In this document: one piece after another, positions 8,197 through 16,321 of the stretch
Numbering within the stretch: the first letter of the stretch is position 1
How the letters are laid out: each line of letters begins with the position of its first letter
Program-made: the position numbers and the translations under genes
The notes under the pieces: generated by a model
What the model was told of the DNA's origin: nothing
The model's database searches: none
The model's input: only the letters and a program-made list of their open reading frames with translations
Assembly: GCF_018596315.1 (NCBI RefSeq)
Contig: NZ_JAHEAG010000052.1
Span: forward strand, 1 to 32,189
Reading direction: 5' to 3'
Length of the DNA stretch: 32,189 nt
DNA from: Bradyrhizobium sp. SRL28
GTDB lineage: Bacteria > Pseudomonadota > Alphaproteobacteria > Rhizobiales > Xanthobacteraceae

Positions 8197-9399
8197 CTAC
8201 GGTTCTTGATCTTCGATCAACTCGCCAAAGCCGACCCAGCTCTTGCCATCGAAGCGCTGCATCCTGAGCTGCTGAAACAGCAAGTAGTCGTCGGGACCGG
8301 TGGACACGGTGATGCCGGGCAGCAGCAGCGGCAGCGATACCTTGTTCAGCGAGGTTGCCTTCTTCAGCACGTTAGCACGGCTCAGATCGTCGCCGCACGC
8401 GCGCAGCACGTGCGCCAGCAACACCAGGCTGGTATAGCCGCTGGCGTAGGTGGTGTCGTGCGGATCGGCCGCAGGCATATACTTCTTCATGAAGCCGAAA
8501 TATTCCTTCACGTCGGCATCATCGGCCCATTGCGGATCGTTGATGTTCTTCAAATAGGCCGCGGAGACCAATCCGGTCGCGTTTTCCAGCCCTGCGGGCG
8601 TCAGGATCGTCGCGATCGAGGTCACTGAAGTGGGCACCAGGAACAGGTCCGGCTTGAAGCCCATCTCGGCGCTGCGGCGGATCATCTGCGAGCCGAACTT
8701 GCCGATGGCGACGCCAAAGAACACGTTGGCGCCGGAAGCCTTCAGCGTGGCGAGCTGTGAATCGATCGTTGGCTGGGTGGTCTCGTAAACCGCCTCGGCC
8801 ACGATCATGCTGGGCGCCTTGTCGCCGAGGCCGCGCTTGAACGCGGTGACATAGTCACGGCCGAAATCGTCGTTCTGCGACAGGATCGCGATTCTGGCGT
8901 CAGGCTTTGTGCGCAGCACGTGCTTGGCATAGATGACGCCTTCGGAATGGTACGAGGCCATCCCGCCCATCGTCCACGGAAAATGCTTCGGATCGGCCCA
9001 TTTGCTGGCGCCGGTGGTGATGAAGAGATGCGGCACCTTCTTGCCGTTCAGGTAACGGTGGACCGCGCTGTTGGTCGCCGTGCCGAGTGACCCGAAGACC
9101 AGCAGCACCTCGTCCTGCTCGACCAGCCGGCGCGTCTGCTCGACGGTCTTGGGCGGCGAATAGGCGTCGTCGAGACTGTGCAGCTTGAGCTTGCGGCCGG
9201 CAATGCCGCCTTCCGCGTTCACCTTCTCGAAATAAGCCTGCGCGACCTTGCCGAGTCCGGAATAGCCCGACAGCGGACCGCTGTAGGGCATGGTCTGGCC
9301 GATCAGGATTTCGTCGGCGGTGACGCCGTTTTCGGCGCGGGCCGTGCTGCCCGCAAGCGCCAGCAGCCCGGCGCAGCATATCGTAACGGCTCTCATCAT
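8197..9399 (-). CDS. ABC transporter substrate-binding protein (branched-chain amino acid / LivK type)
   Basis: A 400-residue periplasmic binding protein of the type I fold (Peripla_BP_6). It starts with a clear signal peptide (ICCAGLLALAGSTARAE, cleavage around residue 22), followed by the typical opening GVTADEILIGQTMPYSGPLS and mid-protein landmarks FGSLGTATNSAVHRYLN and ILSQNDDFGRDYV. Such proteins bind amino acids, aromatic acids or other small carboxylates and deliver them to a Liv-type permease. No permease or ATPase genes are present in the window, so this looks like an orphan receptor that borrows a transporter encoded elsewhere. CAGGGAG lies just upstream of the ATG. It sits between nitronate monooxygenase and the acyl-CoA ligase, suggesting that its ligand is their substrate. 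Confidence 0.9.
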   Translation of the reverse strand: MMRAVTICCAGLLALAGSTARAENGVTADEILIGQTMPYSGPLSGYSGLGKVAQAYFEKVNAEGGIAGRKLKLHSLDDAYSPPKTVEQTRRLVEQDEVLLVFGSLGTATNSAVHRYLNGKKVPHLFITTGASKWADPKHFPWTMGGMASYHSEGVIYAKHVLRTKPDARIAILSQNDDFGRDYVTAFKRGLGDKAPSMIVAEAVYETTQPTIDSQLATLKASGANVFFGVAIGKFGSQMIRRSAEMGFKPDLFLVPTSVTSIATILTPAGLENATGLVSAAYLKNINDPQWADDADVKEYFGFMKKYMPAADPHDTTYASGYTSLVLLAHVLRACGDDLSRANVLKKATSLNKVSLPLLLPGITVSTGPDDYLLFQQLRMQRFDGKSWVGFGELIEDQEP

Positions 9400-9443
9400 T
9401 TCACTCCCTGTTTCATTTGATTGGCTGTTGGAACCGGCGTGTC

Positions 9444-10418
9444 TTAGGCGCGCGCTCGGTTGAGAAAGTCACCGCTGGCGTCGGTGAACTCGACCTTCAG
9501 CCGCTCCACCAGTTCGGCGACCGGCGGCGCGTCCGCGATCTGGCCGATGCCCTGGCCCGAGCCCCAGATGTCGCGCCATGCCTTCGCCTTGGTGTTGCCG
9601 CCGGAGCCGAAATTCATCTTCGACTTGTCGCTGAGTGGCAGATTGTCGGGATCAAGGCCCGCGGCCACGATCGAGGGCCCGAGATAATTGCCGTGAACGC
9701 CGGTGAACAGGTTCGAGTAGACGATGTCGTGGGCCGCGTGCTCGACCAGCGCGGCCTTGTAGGCCGGATCGGCATTGGCTTCCGCGGTGGCGATAAAGCG
9801 CGTGCCCATGTAGGCCATGTCGGCGCCGAGCGCGAGCGCCGACGCGATGCCCCAGCCATCGGAGATCGCGCCCGACAACAGGACGGTGCCCTTGAACCAT
9901 TGCTTCACCTCGCGCAGCAGCGCGAACGGCGACAGCGTGCCGGCATGGCCGCCGGCGCCGGCGCAAACCAGAATGAGGCCGTCGACGCCGTGGTCGGCGG
10001 CTTTGCGCGCATGCTTGACGTTGATCACGTCATGGAAAACCACGCCGCCATAGGAATGCGCGGCCTCGACGATTTCGATCGGCGGGCGCAGCGAGGTGAT
10101 GATGATGGGCACCTTGTGCTTCACACAGGTCTCCATGTCCTTCATCAGCCGGTCGTTGGAAGCGTGGCAGATCTGGTTGACGGCGTAAGGCGCGACCTTC
10201 TTCTCCGGATGCAGCGCCTTGTATTCGCCGAGTTCGTTCTCGATTCGGCTCAGCCATTCGTCGAGTTTTTCCACGGGGCGGGCGTTCAGCGCGGGGAACG
10301 AGCCGACGATGCCGGCCTTGCACTGGGCGATCACGAGTTCCGGTCCGGACACGATGAACAGCGGCGAGCCGACGACCGGCAGTTCGAGCGAATTGGCAAG
10401 CGACGCGGGCAACGGCAT
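9444..10418 (-). CDS. Nitronate monooxygenase (2-nitropropane dioxygenase family)
   Basis: A 324-residue FMN-dependent enzyme of the TIM-barrel NMO family, expected to oxidise alkyl nitronates such as propionate-3-nitronate or, in less characterised members, other activated substrates. The start PVVGSPLFIVSGPELVIAQC is the typical N-terminal strand; the FMN phosphate-binding and catalytic segment is GAGGHAG at about 154-160, with H158 as the candidate catalytic base; ISDGWGIASALALGADMAYMGTRF is the second FMN-binding loop. It is the first gene of the likely operon with the binding protein (44-base gap) and the CoA ligase, and is divergent from the LysR gene at 10622. Confidence 0.88.
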   Translation of the reverse strand: MPLPASLANSLELPVVGSPLFIVSGPELVIAQCKAGIVGSFPALNARPVEKLDEWLSRIENELGEYKALHPEKKVAPYAVNQICHASNDRLMKDMETCVKHKVPIIITSLRPPIEIVEAAHSYGGVVFHDVINVKHARKAADHGVDGLILVCAGAGGHAGTLSPFALLREVKQWFKGTVLLSGAISDGWGIASALALGADMAYMGTRFIATAEANADPAYKAALVEHAAHDIVYSNLFTGVHGNYLGPSIVAAGLDPDNLPLSDKSKMNFGSGGNTKAKAWRDIWGSGQGIGQIADAPPVAELVERLKVEFTDASGDFLNRARA

Positions 10419-10474
10419 TCGGTTCCTCCTTTGTCGCGCAAGGCCTGCCAGGCGAGGCGCGCATCCATTGATGT

Positions 10475-10582
10475 TGATTTGAGCGCATCAGGCCCGGGCG
10501 GAGCCGCTGGCCTGCGCTTGTTGCCATCCATTATAGGGCTGGACGGCACGCTCCAGCCGTTCAATATTGAACAGGTGATCAA
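10475..10582. promoter_or_regulatory. Candidate LysR operator sites in the divergent promoter region
   Basis: The 203-base gap between nitronate monooxygenase and the LysR gene holds several small dyads. TGAT-N8-ATCA lies at 10475-10490. A perfect 14-bp palindrome GTTCAATATTGAAC lies at 10559-10572, overlapped by TTGA-N8-TCAA at 10567-10582. LysR-type regulators typically bind such interrupted dyads between their own gene and the divergent target. The sites are seen; the role is inferred. Confidence 0.45.
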
Positions 10583-10621
10583 TCAGGAATGAACGGGTGG
10601 CCGCGGCCTCGTGGGGAGCTA

Positions 10622-11509
10622 ATGGACTGGGACCTGTGCAAGACCTTCGTCGCGGTGGCCGAGACCCGCAGCTTTGCCGCCGCCGCGCGGCGGTTGCGCT
10701 CCAGCCATCCGACGGTCGGCCGCAAGATCGCCGAGCTGGAAGGCCAGCTCGGCATTCCCCTGTTCGCACGCTCCAATGAAGGTCTTGCGCTGACCGCGCA
10801 GGGCCGCAAGTTTCGTGAGCATGTCGAGGCCATGGCGGCGGCGGCACTGCGTGCGGAAGCCGCGGTGTCGGCGACGGGGGCGCAGGCGCGCGGCGTCGTC
10901 AAGCTGTCGATTGGTTCGACGCTCGCCTCGCACTGGCTGATGCCGAAGCTAGGTCCGTTCCTGCGCGCGCATAACCATATCCAGCTCGAAATCATCACCC
11001 ATCCCTATCCTGCCAGCGTGCGCCGCCGCGAGGCCGATGTCGTGCTGCGTCCGGTGGACAGCGGCGAAGAGAATTTGATCGGCCGCAAGATCGGCCGCCT
11101 CGGCACCGGCTTCTACGCCTCGCGCGACTATGCCGCGCGGCGGCGGCTCCCTGAACGGCGCGACGAATGGAAGGACCACAGCGTCATCGGCTTTGCCGAC
11201 CGATTGTCGAACGAGCGGTTGGCGCGCTGGAGCGACGCGATCACGCGGCAGGGCTCGATGGTGATGCGATGCTCGTCGCAGGGCGACATGCTCGCCGCGG
11301 CGCGCGCGGGCCTCGGGATTTCGACGCTGTCCTGTTTTGTCGCGGCCGCCTATCCGGATCTCGTCCGCGTCGCGCCGCACAAACTCGCCAGCGTGGCCGA
11401 TCTCTGGCTGCTGGCGCATCCCGATCTGGTCGAACTTCCGGCGGTGCGCGCCGTGATCGATTTCGTCACGGCTTCCGCGCGCGAGGACCGGGTGAAGTTG
11501 CGGGGGTGA
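10622..11509 (+). CDS. LysR-family transcriptional regulator
   Basis: A 295-residue regulator. The winged helix-turn-helix covers about residues 1-60 (MDWDLCKTFVAVAETRSFAA, then SSHPTVGRKIAELEGQLG), followed by the linker helix and an effector-binding domain. The ATG at 10622 is chosen over one at 10589 because GGGGAG lies six bases before it and the family homology starts at MDWD. The divergent neighbour is the nitronate monooxygenase gene, so the operon 10418-6653 is the expected target, with the acid or nitro compound it handles as a likely co-inducer (inference). Its last 44 bases overlap the 3' end of the convergent glycosylase gene. Confidence 0.9.
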   Translation: MDWDLCKTFVAVAETRSFAAAARRLRSSHPTVGRKIAELEGQLGIPLFARSNEGLALTAQGRKFREHVEAMAAAALRAEAAVSATGAQARGVVKLSIGSTLASHWLMPKLGPFLRAHNHIQLEIITHPYPASVRRREADVVLRPVDSGEENLIGRKIGRLGTGFYASRDYAARRRLPERRDEWKDHSVIGFADRLSNERLARWSDAITRQGSMVMRCSSQGDMLAAARAGLGISTLSCFVAAAYPDLVRVAPHKLASVADLWLLAHPDLVELPAVRAVIDFVTASAREDRVKLRG

Positions 11510-12158
11510 GTTTGTCCGCAAGCACGCCTTCGCGCTTCTTCAGGATGCGATAATAGCTCCACCACAGATGCGCCGCTGCGCCGCGCAGCGGGCGCCATGG
11601 CTCCGCCAGCGGCGCCATCTGCTTGGCGGTCGGGCGCGTCTGCAGGCCGAGGCCGATCTTGATCGCTTCCTGTATGGCAATATCGCCCGCCGGCCAGGCA
11701 TCGCCATGGCCGAGACAGAACAGCAGATAGACATCGGCGGTCCACGGGCCGATGCCGTGCAGCGCCGTCAGCGTATGATGCGCCGCGTCGGCGTCCTCTT
11801 CGGCGAGCACCTCGAGGTTCAGCCGTTCGGCGGCGAGTTCGCGGGCGATGTTTTTCAGCGTCTTGATCTTGGCCGCCGACAGGCCGAGCCGGCCGAGGCG
11901 GTCGGCGCGGGCCTTGCCGATGACCTCATGGTCGAACGGATCGAACGCGGCGGCCAGCCGCGCCCAGATCGCTCCGGCGCTCGCGGTGGACAATTGCTGG
12001 CCGCAGACGATCGCCGCCAACCCGGCAAACCCAGGCTCGCGCTGCCGCAGCGCCGGCATGCCCGTCAGCTCGAGGATCGGATTGAGCCTTGGGTCCTGCT
12101 TGACCAGTGCGTGGACGGCGTCTTCGAGGTCGGACTGGCTGTTGAGGTGGATGGTCAT
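11466..12158 (-). CDS. alkA: DNA-3-methyladenine glycosylase (AlkA-type, HhH-GPD)
   Basis: A 230-residue base-excision repair enzyme that should remove alkylated purines from DNA. The helix-hairpin-helix is LTALHGIGPWTADVYLLF (about 130-147) and the catalytic aspartate is D159 in WPAGDIAIQ, as in the AlkA/HhH-GPD family. It lacks the N-terminal beta domain of E. coli AlkA, which is normal for the short form. The gene is divergent from gluQ, with only 37 bases between starts, and convergent with the LysR gene, whose 3' end it overlaps by 44 bases. The symbol is a family-level assignment. Confidence 0.9.
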   Translation of the reverse strand: MTIHLNSQSDLEDAVHALVKQDPRLNPILELTGMPALRQREPGFAGLAAIVCGQQLSTASAGAIWARLAAAFDPFDHEVIGKARADRLGRLGLSAAKIKTLKNIARELAAERLNLEVLAEEDADAAHHTLTALHGIGPWTADVYLLFCLGHGDAWPAGDIAIQEAIKIGLGLQTRPTAKQMAPLAEPWRPLRGAAAHLWWSYYRILKKREGVLADKLTPATSPGPRARKP

Positions 12159-12195
12159 TGCCCCTTAAAACCATCATGTCCCGCGAAAGAGATCA

Positions 12196-13098
12196 ATGCC
12201 GCCACCCGTTTTCCGATTTGCACCAAGCCCGAACGGCTACCTCCATCTCGGCCACGCCTATTCGGCGTTGCTGAACTTCGACATGGCGCGGAAAAGTGGC
12301 GGCCGGTTCCTGCTGCGCATCGAGGATATCGACGCCACAAGATGCCGGGTGGAATTCGAGGCGGCGATCTATGAAGACCTCGCCTGGCTGGGGATATCCT
12401 GGGAAACGCCGGTGCGGCGGCAATCGGAGCATTTTGCGCGCTATCGGGAGGCGGTCGAAAGATTGGCAGGCTTGGGCCTGATCTATCCGAGCTTCGAGAG
12501 CCGCGCGGAAATCGCCCGTCTGGTCGCGCAACGCGAAGCCTGTGCGCCGTGGCCGCGCGATCCCGACGGGGCGCCGCTCTATCCGGGCGCCGCAAAATCG
12601 CTGCCGCCGGACCAGCGCGGACAGTTGATCGCGCAGGGCACGCCATACGCGCTGCGGCTTGACATGCAGGCGGCGCTCGCGCGTGCCGGGGAACTGAGCT
12701 GGAAAGAGTTTGGCGAGGGTCCAGGGGGTGAGAGTGGTGTCGTCGCCGCACAACCCGAGGCCTGGGGCGATGTGGTCCTGGCGCGCAAGGAGACGCCAAC
12801 GAGCTATCATTTGTCCGTCGTGATCGACGACGCGTTGCAGGGCGTTACTGAAGTGGTGCGGGGCAGGGACCTGTTCTGGTCGACGAGCGTGCACCTGCTG
12901 CTGCAGCAACTGCTCGGTATCCCGCAACCGGTCTATCGGCATCACCGGCTGATCGAAGATGCGTCGGGACACAAGCTCTCGAAATCGACGCAAGCCACGG
13001 CCCTGCGCGAATTGCGCGGGCAAGGTGCCTCGCCTGCGGATGTTCGCAGCCTCGTCGGTTTGCCCGGCGATTCCCGTAATACTACTGGGGGTTGTTGA
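12196..13098 (+). CDS. gluQ: Glutamyl-Q tRNA(Asp) synthetase
   Basis: A 300-residue truncated glutamyl-tRNA synthetase homologue that attaches glutamate to queuosine at the wobble position of tRNA(Asp). It has RFAPSPNGYLHLGH (HIGH motif at 17-20) and HKLSKS (KMSKS motif at about 258-263), and lacks the anticodon-binding domain of GltX, which identifies GluQ. The zinc-binding cysteines seen in E. coli GluQ (pattern CFCTR) are replaced here by SFESR, and the region after it (EACAPWPRDPDGAPLYPG) keeps only one cysteine, so a zinc site is unlikely. AAAGAGA precedes the ATG. Confidence 0.92.
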   Translation: MPPPVFRFAPSPNGYLHLGHAYSALLNFDMARKSGGRFLLRIEDIDATRCRVEFEAAIYEDLAWLGISWETPVRRQSEHFARYREAVERLAGLGLIYPSFESRAEIARLVAQREACAPWPRDPDGAPLYPGAAKSLPPDQRGQLIAQGTPYALRLDMQAALARAGELSWKEFGEGPGGESGVVAAQPEAWGDVVLARKETPTSYHLSVVIDDALQGVTEVVRGRDLFWSTSVHLLLQQLLGIPQPVYRHHRLIEDASGHKLSKSTQATALRELRGQGASPADVRSLVGLPGDSRNTTGGC

Positions 13099-13162
13099 AA
13101 ACGTCTCCGTGACATCGGCCGCCATCGCGTGTCATGCTGGTTGCGGCAGAGGAAGGGGGACC

Positions 13163-14419
13163 ATGGCGGCGAAGCGGCGCTCACGGCGCATCACACGGCC
13201 CGTAAAGAAGCGGCCAGCGAAAAAGCGCGTCTCCAGCGCCGCTGCAAAAGTGCGCGTTACCCGCAAATCCGCCGTCGCCGCCTCCAGTATGGTCGAGACC
13301 GCGCTGGCAGCGTTCGCGCACGAGGTCCGCACGCCGCTCACAGGCATTCTGGCGATCAGCAATCTGCTGGCGACTTCTGAACTGGACGAGCGCGAACGGC
13401 GCTGGGTCGACACCATCAAGGCGGGCGCGGAGCATCTGGCGAGCCTGGCGACCCTGTTCGTCGATGCGGCGCGCAGCGGCGGTCCCGGGCTCGAGGTGCG
13501 GCAGGACTTCTTCGACCTGCGCACGCTCGCCCGCAATGCCGGCGATTCGTTGACCGGGCGTGCGGCGGCGAAGGGCCTGCAGTCGTCGGTCGTTATTTCC
13601 GAAAACCTCCCGGGCTTTGCGATCGGCGATCCCGTCCGCCTGCGCGCGGCGGTGGAGAACCTGATCGACAATGCCGTGAAATTCACCGAACAGGGCAGTG
13701 TCACCCTCCAGGTCACGCCCCTGCGCGGCCCGAAAGGCAAGGTCGCCGTTGCATTCGAGGTCTCCGACAGCGGGATCGGCCTCACGCTGAGCGAAATCAA
13801 ACGCCTGTTCCGGCCGTTTTCGCAGGCCAATGTCTCCATTGCATCGCGCTTCGGCGGCGCCGGGCTCGGATTGTCGTCGGTCAAGCAACTGGCGCGCGCC
13901 ATGGGCGGCGATGTCACCGCGACGCAACGCCGTGGCGGCGGCACCACCTTTACCTTCAATGTCGTGATGTCACGCGCGACGGACGCGGTGACGGCGGCAT
14001 CCGGCGCCAATGGCGAGGTATCGATCGGTTCGCCGCGGCCGTTGCGCCTGCTCAGCGTCGAGGACAATCCGTTCGGCCGCGTCGTCCTCAACGCGATCCT
14101 CACCGAACTCGGTCACCAGGCCGAGTTCATCGGCCAGGGCGAGGCGGCGCCGGAACGGATCGCGCACGGCGCATTCGATGCGGTGCTGATGGACATGGTG
14201 CTGCCGGGAATCAACGGCATCGAAGCGATCACGCGCATTCGCGCGCTTTCCGCGCCGCTCGGGCGCATTCCGATCATCGGCATATCCGGCCGCGGCGAGG
14301 ACGAGGCGGCATCACGCGCCGCCGGCGCCGATATCTTTCTGGTCAAGCCTGTGTCTCCGCGCGCCCTGGCGACTGCGCTGCATGAAGCGACATCCCCTTC
14401 GGCAAATGCGACTTCATGA
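13163..14419 (+). CDS. Soluble hybrid histidine kinase with C-terminal receiver domain
   Basis: A 418-residue cytoplasmic sensor kinase with no membrane segment. Order: a lysine/arginine-rich tail (residues 1-37), HisKA with H53 in FAHEVRTPLTG, HATPase with N-box ENLIDNAVKF (165-174), DSGIGL (202-207) and GGAGLGLSSV, then a receiver domain from about 294 with phosphoacceptor D344 (VLMDMVLPG) and K395. No PAS or other input domain is visible, so the signal must come from the tail, the receiver or a partner. The ATG at 13163 follows GGAAGGGGG; the frame is open further upstream but overlaps gluQ. The 3' end overlaps the convergent BrkB-type gene by 77 bases. Its target is unknown. Confidence 0.9.
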   Translation: MAAKRRSRRITRPVKKRPAKKRVSSAAAKVRVTRKSAVAASSMVETALAAFAHEVRTPLTGILAISNLLATSELDERERRWVDTIKAGAEHLASLATLFVDAARSGGPGLEVRQDFFDLRTLARNAGDSLTGRAAAKGLQSSVVISENLPGFAIGDPVRLRAAVENLIDNAVKFTEQGSVTLQVTPLRGPKGKVAVAFEVSDSGIGLTLSEIKRLFRPFSQANVSIASRFGGAGLGLSSVKQLARAMGGDVTATQRRGGGTTFTFNVVMSRATDAVTAASGANGEVSIGSPRPLRLLSVEDNPFGRVVLNAILTELGHQAEFIGQGEAAPERIAHGAFDAVLMDMVLPGINGIEAITRIRALSAPLGRIPIIGISGRGEDEAASRAAGADIFLVKPVSPRALATALHEATSPSANATS

Positions 14420-15236
14420 TCGCCGCATTCAATTCGCCGCCATAGACGAAAATCGCGGCGATGAAATACAGGAACACCAGCGCGATGATGACCGAGGCAA
14501 GCCCCGCATACATCGTCACGTAATTGCTGGCGAAGCGCGCCAGATACTGGCCGAAGACGATGCCCGAGATCAGGGATGCCACCATCGTAAAGACGATGCC
14601 CGGCAGGATCTGCAGAAAACTTCGCCGGCCGCAGGGCAGCCAGGCATGCAGGATGAACAGCGCCACCGTCATCGCCGTGACGGTGATGCCGTAGCGGGCG
14701 AAAAATAAGACTCTTTCGTTGCTCTCGACGAAGAATGGAATGTGGCGGCGTGCCGTTTCCAGGATCAGGGGACCGAGCACGATCAGGAACGCCATGGCGA
14801 GCGAGGTGAAGGCGGCGAGCAGGGTATAGCCGATCGATTCCAGCCGCAGCCAGTACCACGCCCGCGGTTCGACCACCGAATAGGCGCGGTTCAGCGCGAC
14901 CCGCACCGCCTCGACGCCGTTCGAGGCGAAGTATACCGCCAGCAGCGCGCCGACGGTCAGGATGTCGCCGCGCGTCGTGGTCAGCACGTCGTGGATTTCG
15001 CCCGACAGCGTGTCCGCGACCTGTTGCGGCCAGGTCTGCAGCAACAATTCTACGGCCTGGTCGGCGAGCTCCTTGGACCCGAAAAAACCGGCCAGCGACG
15101 TCAGCACGATCAGGAACGGGAACAGCGCCATCAACGTCGACAGCGCGATATGGCTCGCGATCGCCCAGCCGTCATCGGCGAGGAACGTATAAAACGCCTC
15201 CATCACGACGAGGTAGACGTAGCGAATGAGCCTCAC
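14343..15236 (-). CDS. YihY/BrkB-family integral membrane protein
   Basis: A 297-residue inner-membrane protein of the YihY/virulence factor BrkB family. Six hydrophobic segments can be picked out, for example ALSTLMALFPFLIVLTSLAG, YTLLAAFTSLAMAFLIVLGP and ASVIIALVFLYFIAAIFVYG. The family signature GWAIASHIALSTLMALFPF and the late YGGELNAAI are both present. Function is not established; the old link to ribonuclease BN was withdrawn and a transport role is suspected. The last 77 bases are antisense to the end of the hybrid kinase gene. Confidence 0.9.
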   Translation of the reverse strand: MRLIRYVYLVVMEAFYTFLADDGWAIASHIALSTLMALFPFLIVLTSLAGFFGSKELADQAVELLLQTWPQQVADTLSGEIHDVLTTTRGDILTVGALLAVYFASNGVEAVRVALNRAYSVVEPRAWYWLRLESIGYTLLAAFTSLAMAFLIVLGPLILETARRHIPFFVESNERVLFFARYGITVTAMTVALFILHAWLPCGRRSFLQILPGIVFTMVASLISGIVFGQYLARFASNYVTMYAGLASVIIALVFLYFIAAIFVYGGELNAAIMKSHLPKGMSLHAAQSPGRAETQA

Positions 15237-15395
15237 ATCTCACCTCGATCAGGGTACGGAGGTCCGGTCCTAAACTTCGGTCCTAACTTGGGGCTAGCAT
15301 CTGATATTATTGGCTTAAAGGCCAGATCGTCGAGCGGTCGTGCGAGCGGTTGTGAACGTGTGGCAGTCGGCGCTTCGCGGTGTTATGTAGCGCCG

Positions 15396-15590
15396 ATGGC
15401 ATCCTTTTTGAGTTCGATCGTCCTCCCCATCGCGGTCGCGGCCGTGGCCATCGTGCTGCTGCTCGGCCTCATCAACATGATGCGGGGCGGTCCGCCGAGC
15501 CGCTCGCAGAACCTGATGCGGCTTCGGGTGCTGCTGCAGTTCGTCGCCATCATCATCACCATGGTCGCAGTCTGGGCCATGGGCAGATAA
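15396..15590 (+). CDS. Twin transmembrane helix small protein (HIG1-like)
   Basis: A 64-residue protein with two hydrophobic helices (IVLPIAVAAVAIVLLLGLIN and LLQFVAIIITMVAVWAMG) separated by a short loop with basic residues (MMRGGPPSRSQNLMRLR). This is the layout of the small twin-TM / HIG1-domain proteins of alphaproteobacteria, homologous to respiratory supercomplex factors. It lies 21 bases upstream of the cobalamin adenosyltransferase, so the two are probably co-transcribed. No convincing ribosome-binding site precedes the ATG; the start is fixed by the family length. Confidence 0.8.
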   Translation: MASFLSSIVLPIAVAAVAIVLLLGLINMMRGGPPSRSQNLMRLRVLLQFVAIIITMVAVWAMGR

Positions 15591-15611
15591 GATCAGAAGA
15601 GGGACGCGCCA

Positions 15612-16184
15612 ATGGTCGTACTCAACCGCATCTATACCAAGACCGGCGATGACGGCACCACGGCGCTCGGCAGCGGCGAACGCCGGCCGAAATACGATCT
15701 GCGCATCGCCGCCTACGGCACCGTGGACGAGACCAATGCCGCCATCGGCGTGGTGCGGCTGCACCTCGGCGATTTCAGCGACCTCGATGCGATGCTGGGC
15801 CGGATCCAGAACGACCTGTTCGATCTCGGCGCCGATCTCGCGGTGCCCCAGCGCGACGGCAAGGCCGAGCGCTTAAGGATGCTGGCGAGCCAGGTCGAAC
15901 GGCTCGAGCGCGACATCGACAGCCTGAACGAGCATCTGGCGCCCCTGACCTCGTTCGTCCTGCCCGGCGGCACCCCCGCCGCGGCATACCTGCATCTCGC
16001 CCGCACCATATGCCGCCGGGCGGAACGGATTATGGTGGAACTCGCCGCCAACCCTGAGGAGCCTGTCAGCGCGGCCGCCATTCAGTATATGAACCGCCTG
16101 TCGGATTTCCTGTTCGTCGCCAGCCGCGCCATGAACGATAATGGGGCCGGAGACGTGTTGTGGGTGCCCGGTCAGAACCGGTAA
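15612..16184 (+). CDS. Cob(I)alamin adenosyltransferase, PduO type
   Basis: A 190-residue ATP:cob(I)alamin adenosyltransferase that makes adenosylcobalamin for enzymes such as methylmalonyl-CoA mutase. The ATP-binding N-terminus TKTGDDGTTALGSG (residues 9-22) and the C-terminal helices ICRRAERIMVELA and YMNRLSDFLFVASRAMN are the PduO/MMAB hallmarks. GAAGAGGGA precedes the ATG. It follows the twin-TM small protein and precedes etfBA by 137 bases. No cobalamin riboswitch is visible upstream. Confidence 0.93.
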   Translation: MVVLNRIYTKTGDDGTTALGSGERRPKYDLRIAAYGTVDETNAAIGVVRLHLGDFSDLDAMLGRIQNDLFDLGADLAVPQRDGKAERLRMLASQVERLERDIDSLNEHLAPLTSFVLPGGTPAAAYLHLARTICRRAERIMVELAANPEEPVSAAAIQYMNRLSDFLFVASRAMNDNGAGDVLWVPGQNR

Positions 16185-16321
16185 GATACCCTCTATCCAG
16201 GGGCCGATTTTTGGCTTTCGCGCGTTGACCGTCGATAGCGGGACCTTTAGGTTCCGCGCCCAAGCCGATAGCTAGCTGCTAGCAAGCCAATTAAACCCAG
16301 AATTCAAGCGAAAGAGGATCG

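Noticed and set aside
9417..10592. 391-codon plus-strand open frame across nitronate monooxygenase
   Set aside because: Histidine/arginine-rich shadow of the real enzyme, no domains.
16185..16321. Possible riboswitch or small RNA between the cobalamin adenosyltransferase and etfB
   Set aside because: Only short dyads such as GCTAGCTGCTAGC are present; no conserved riboswitch core is seen.
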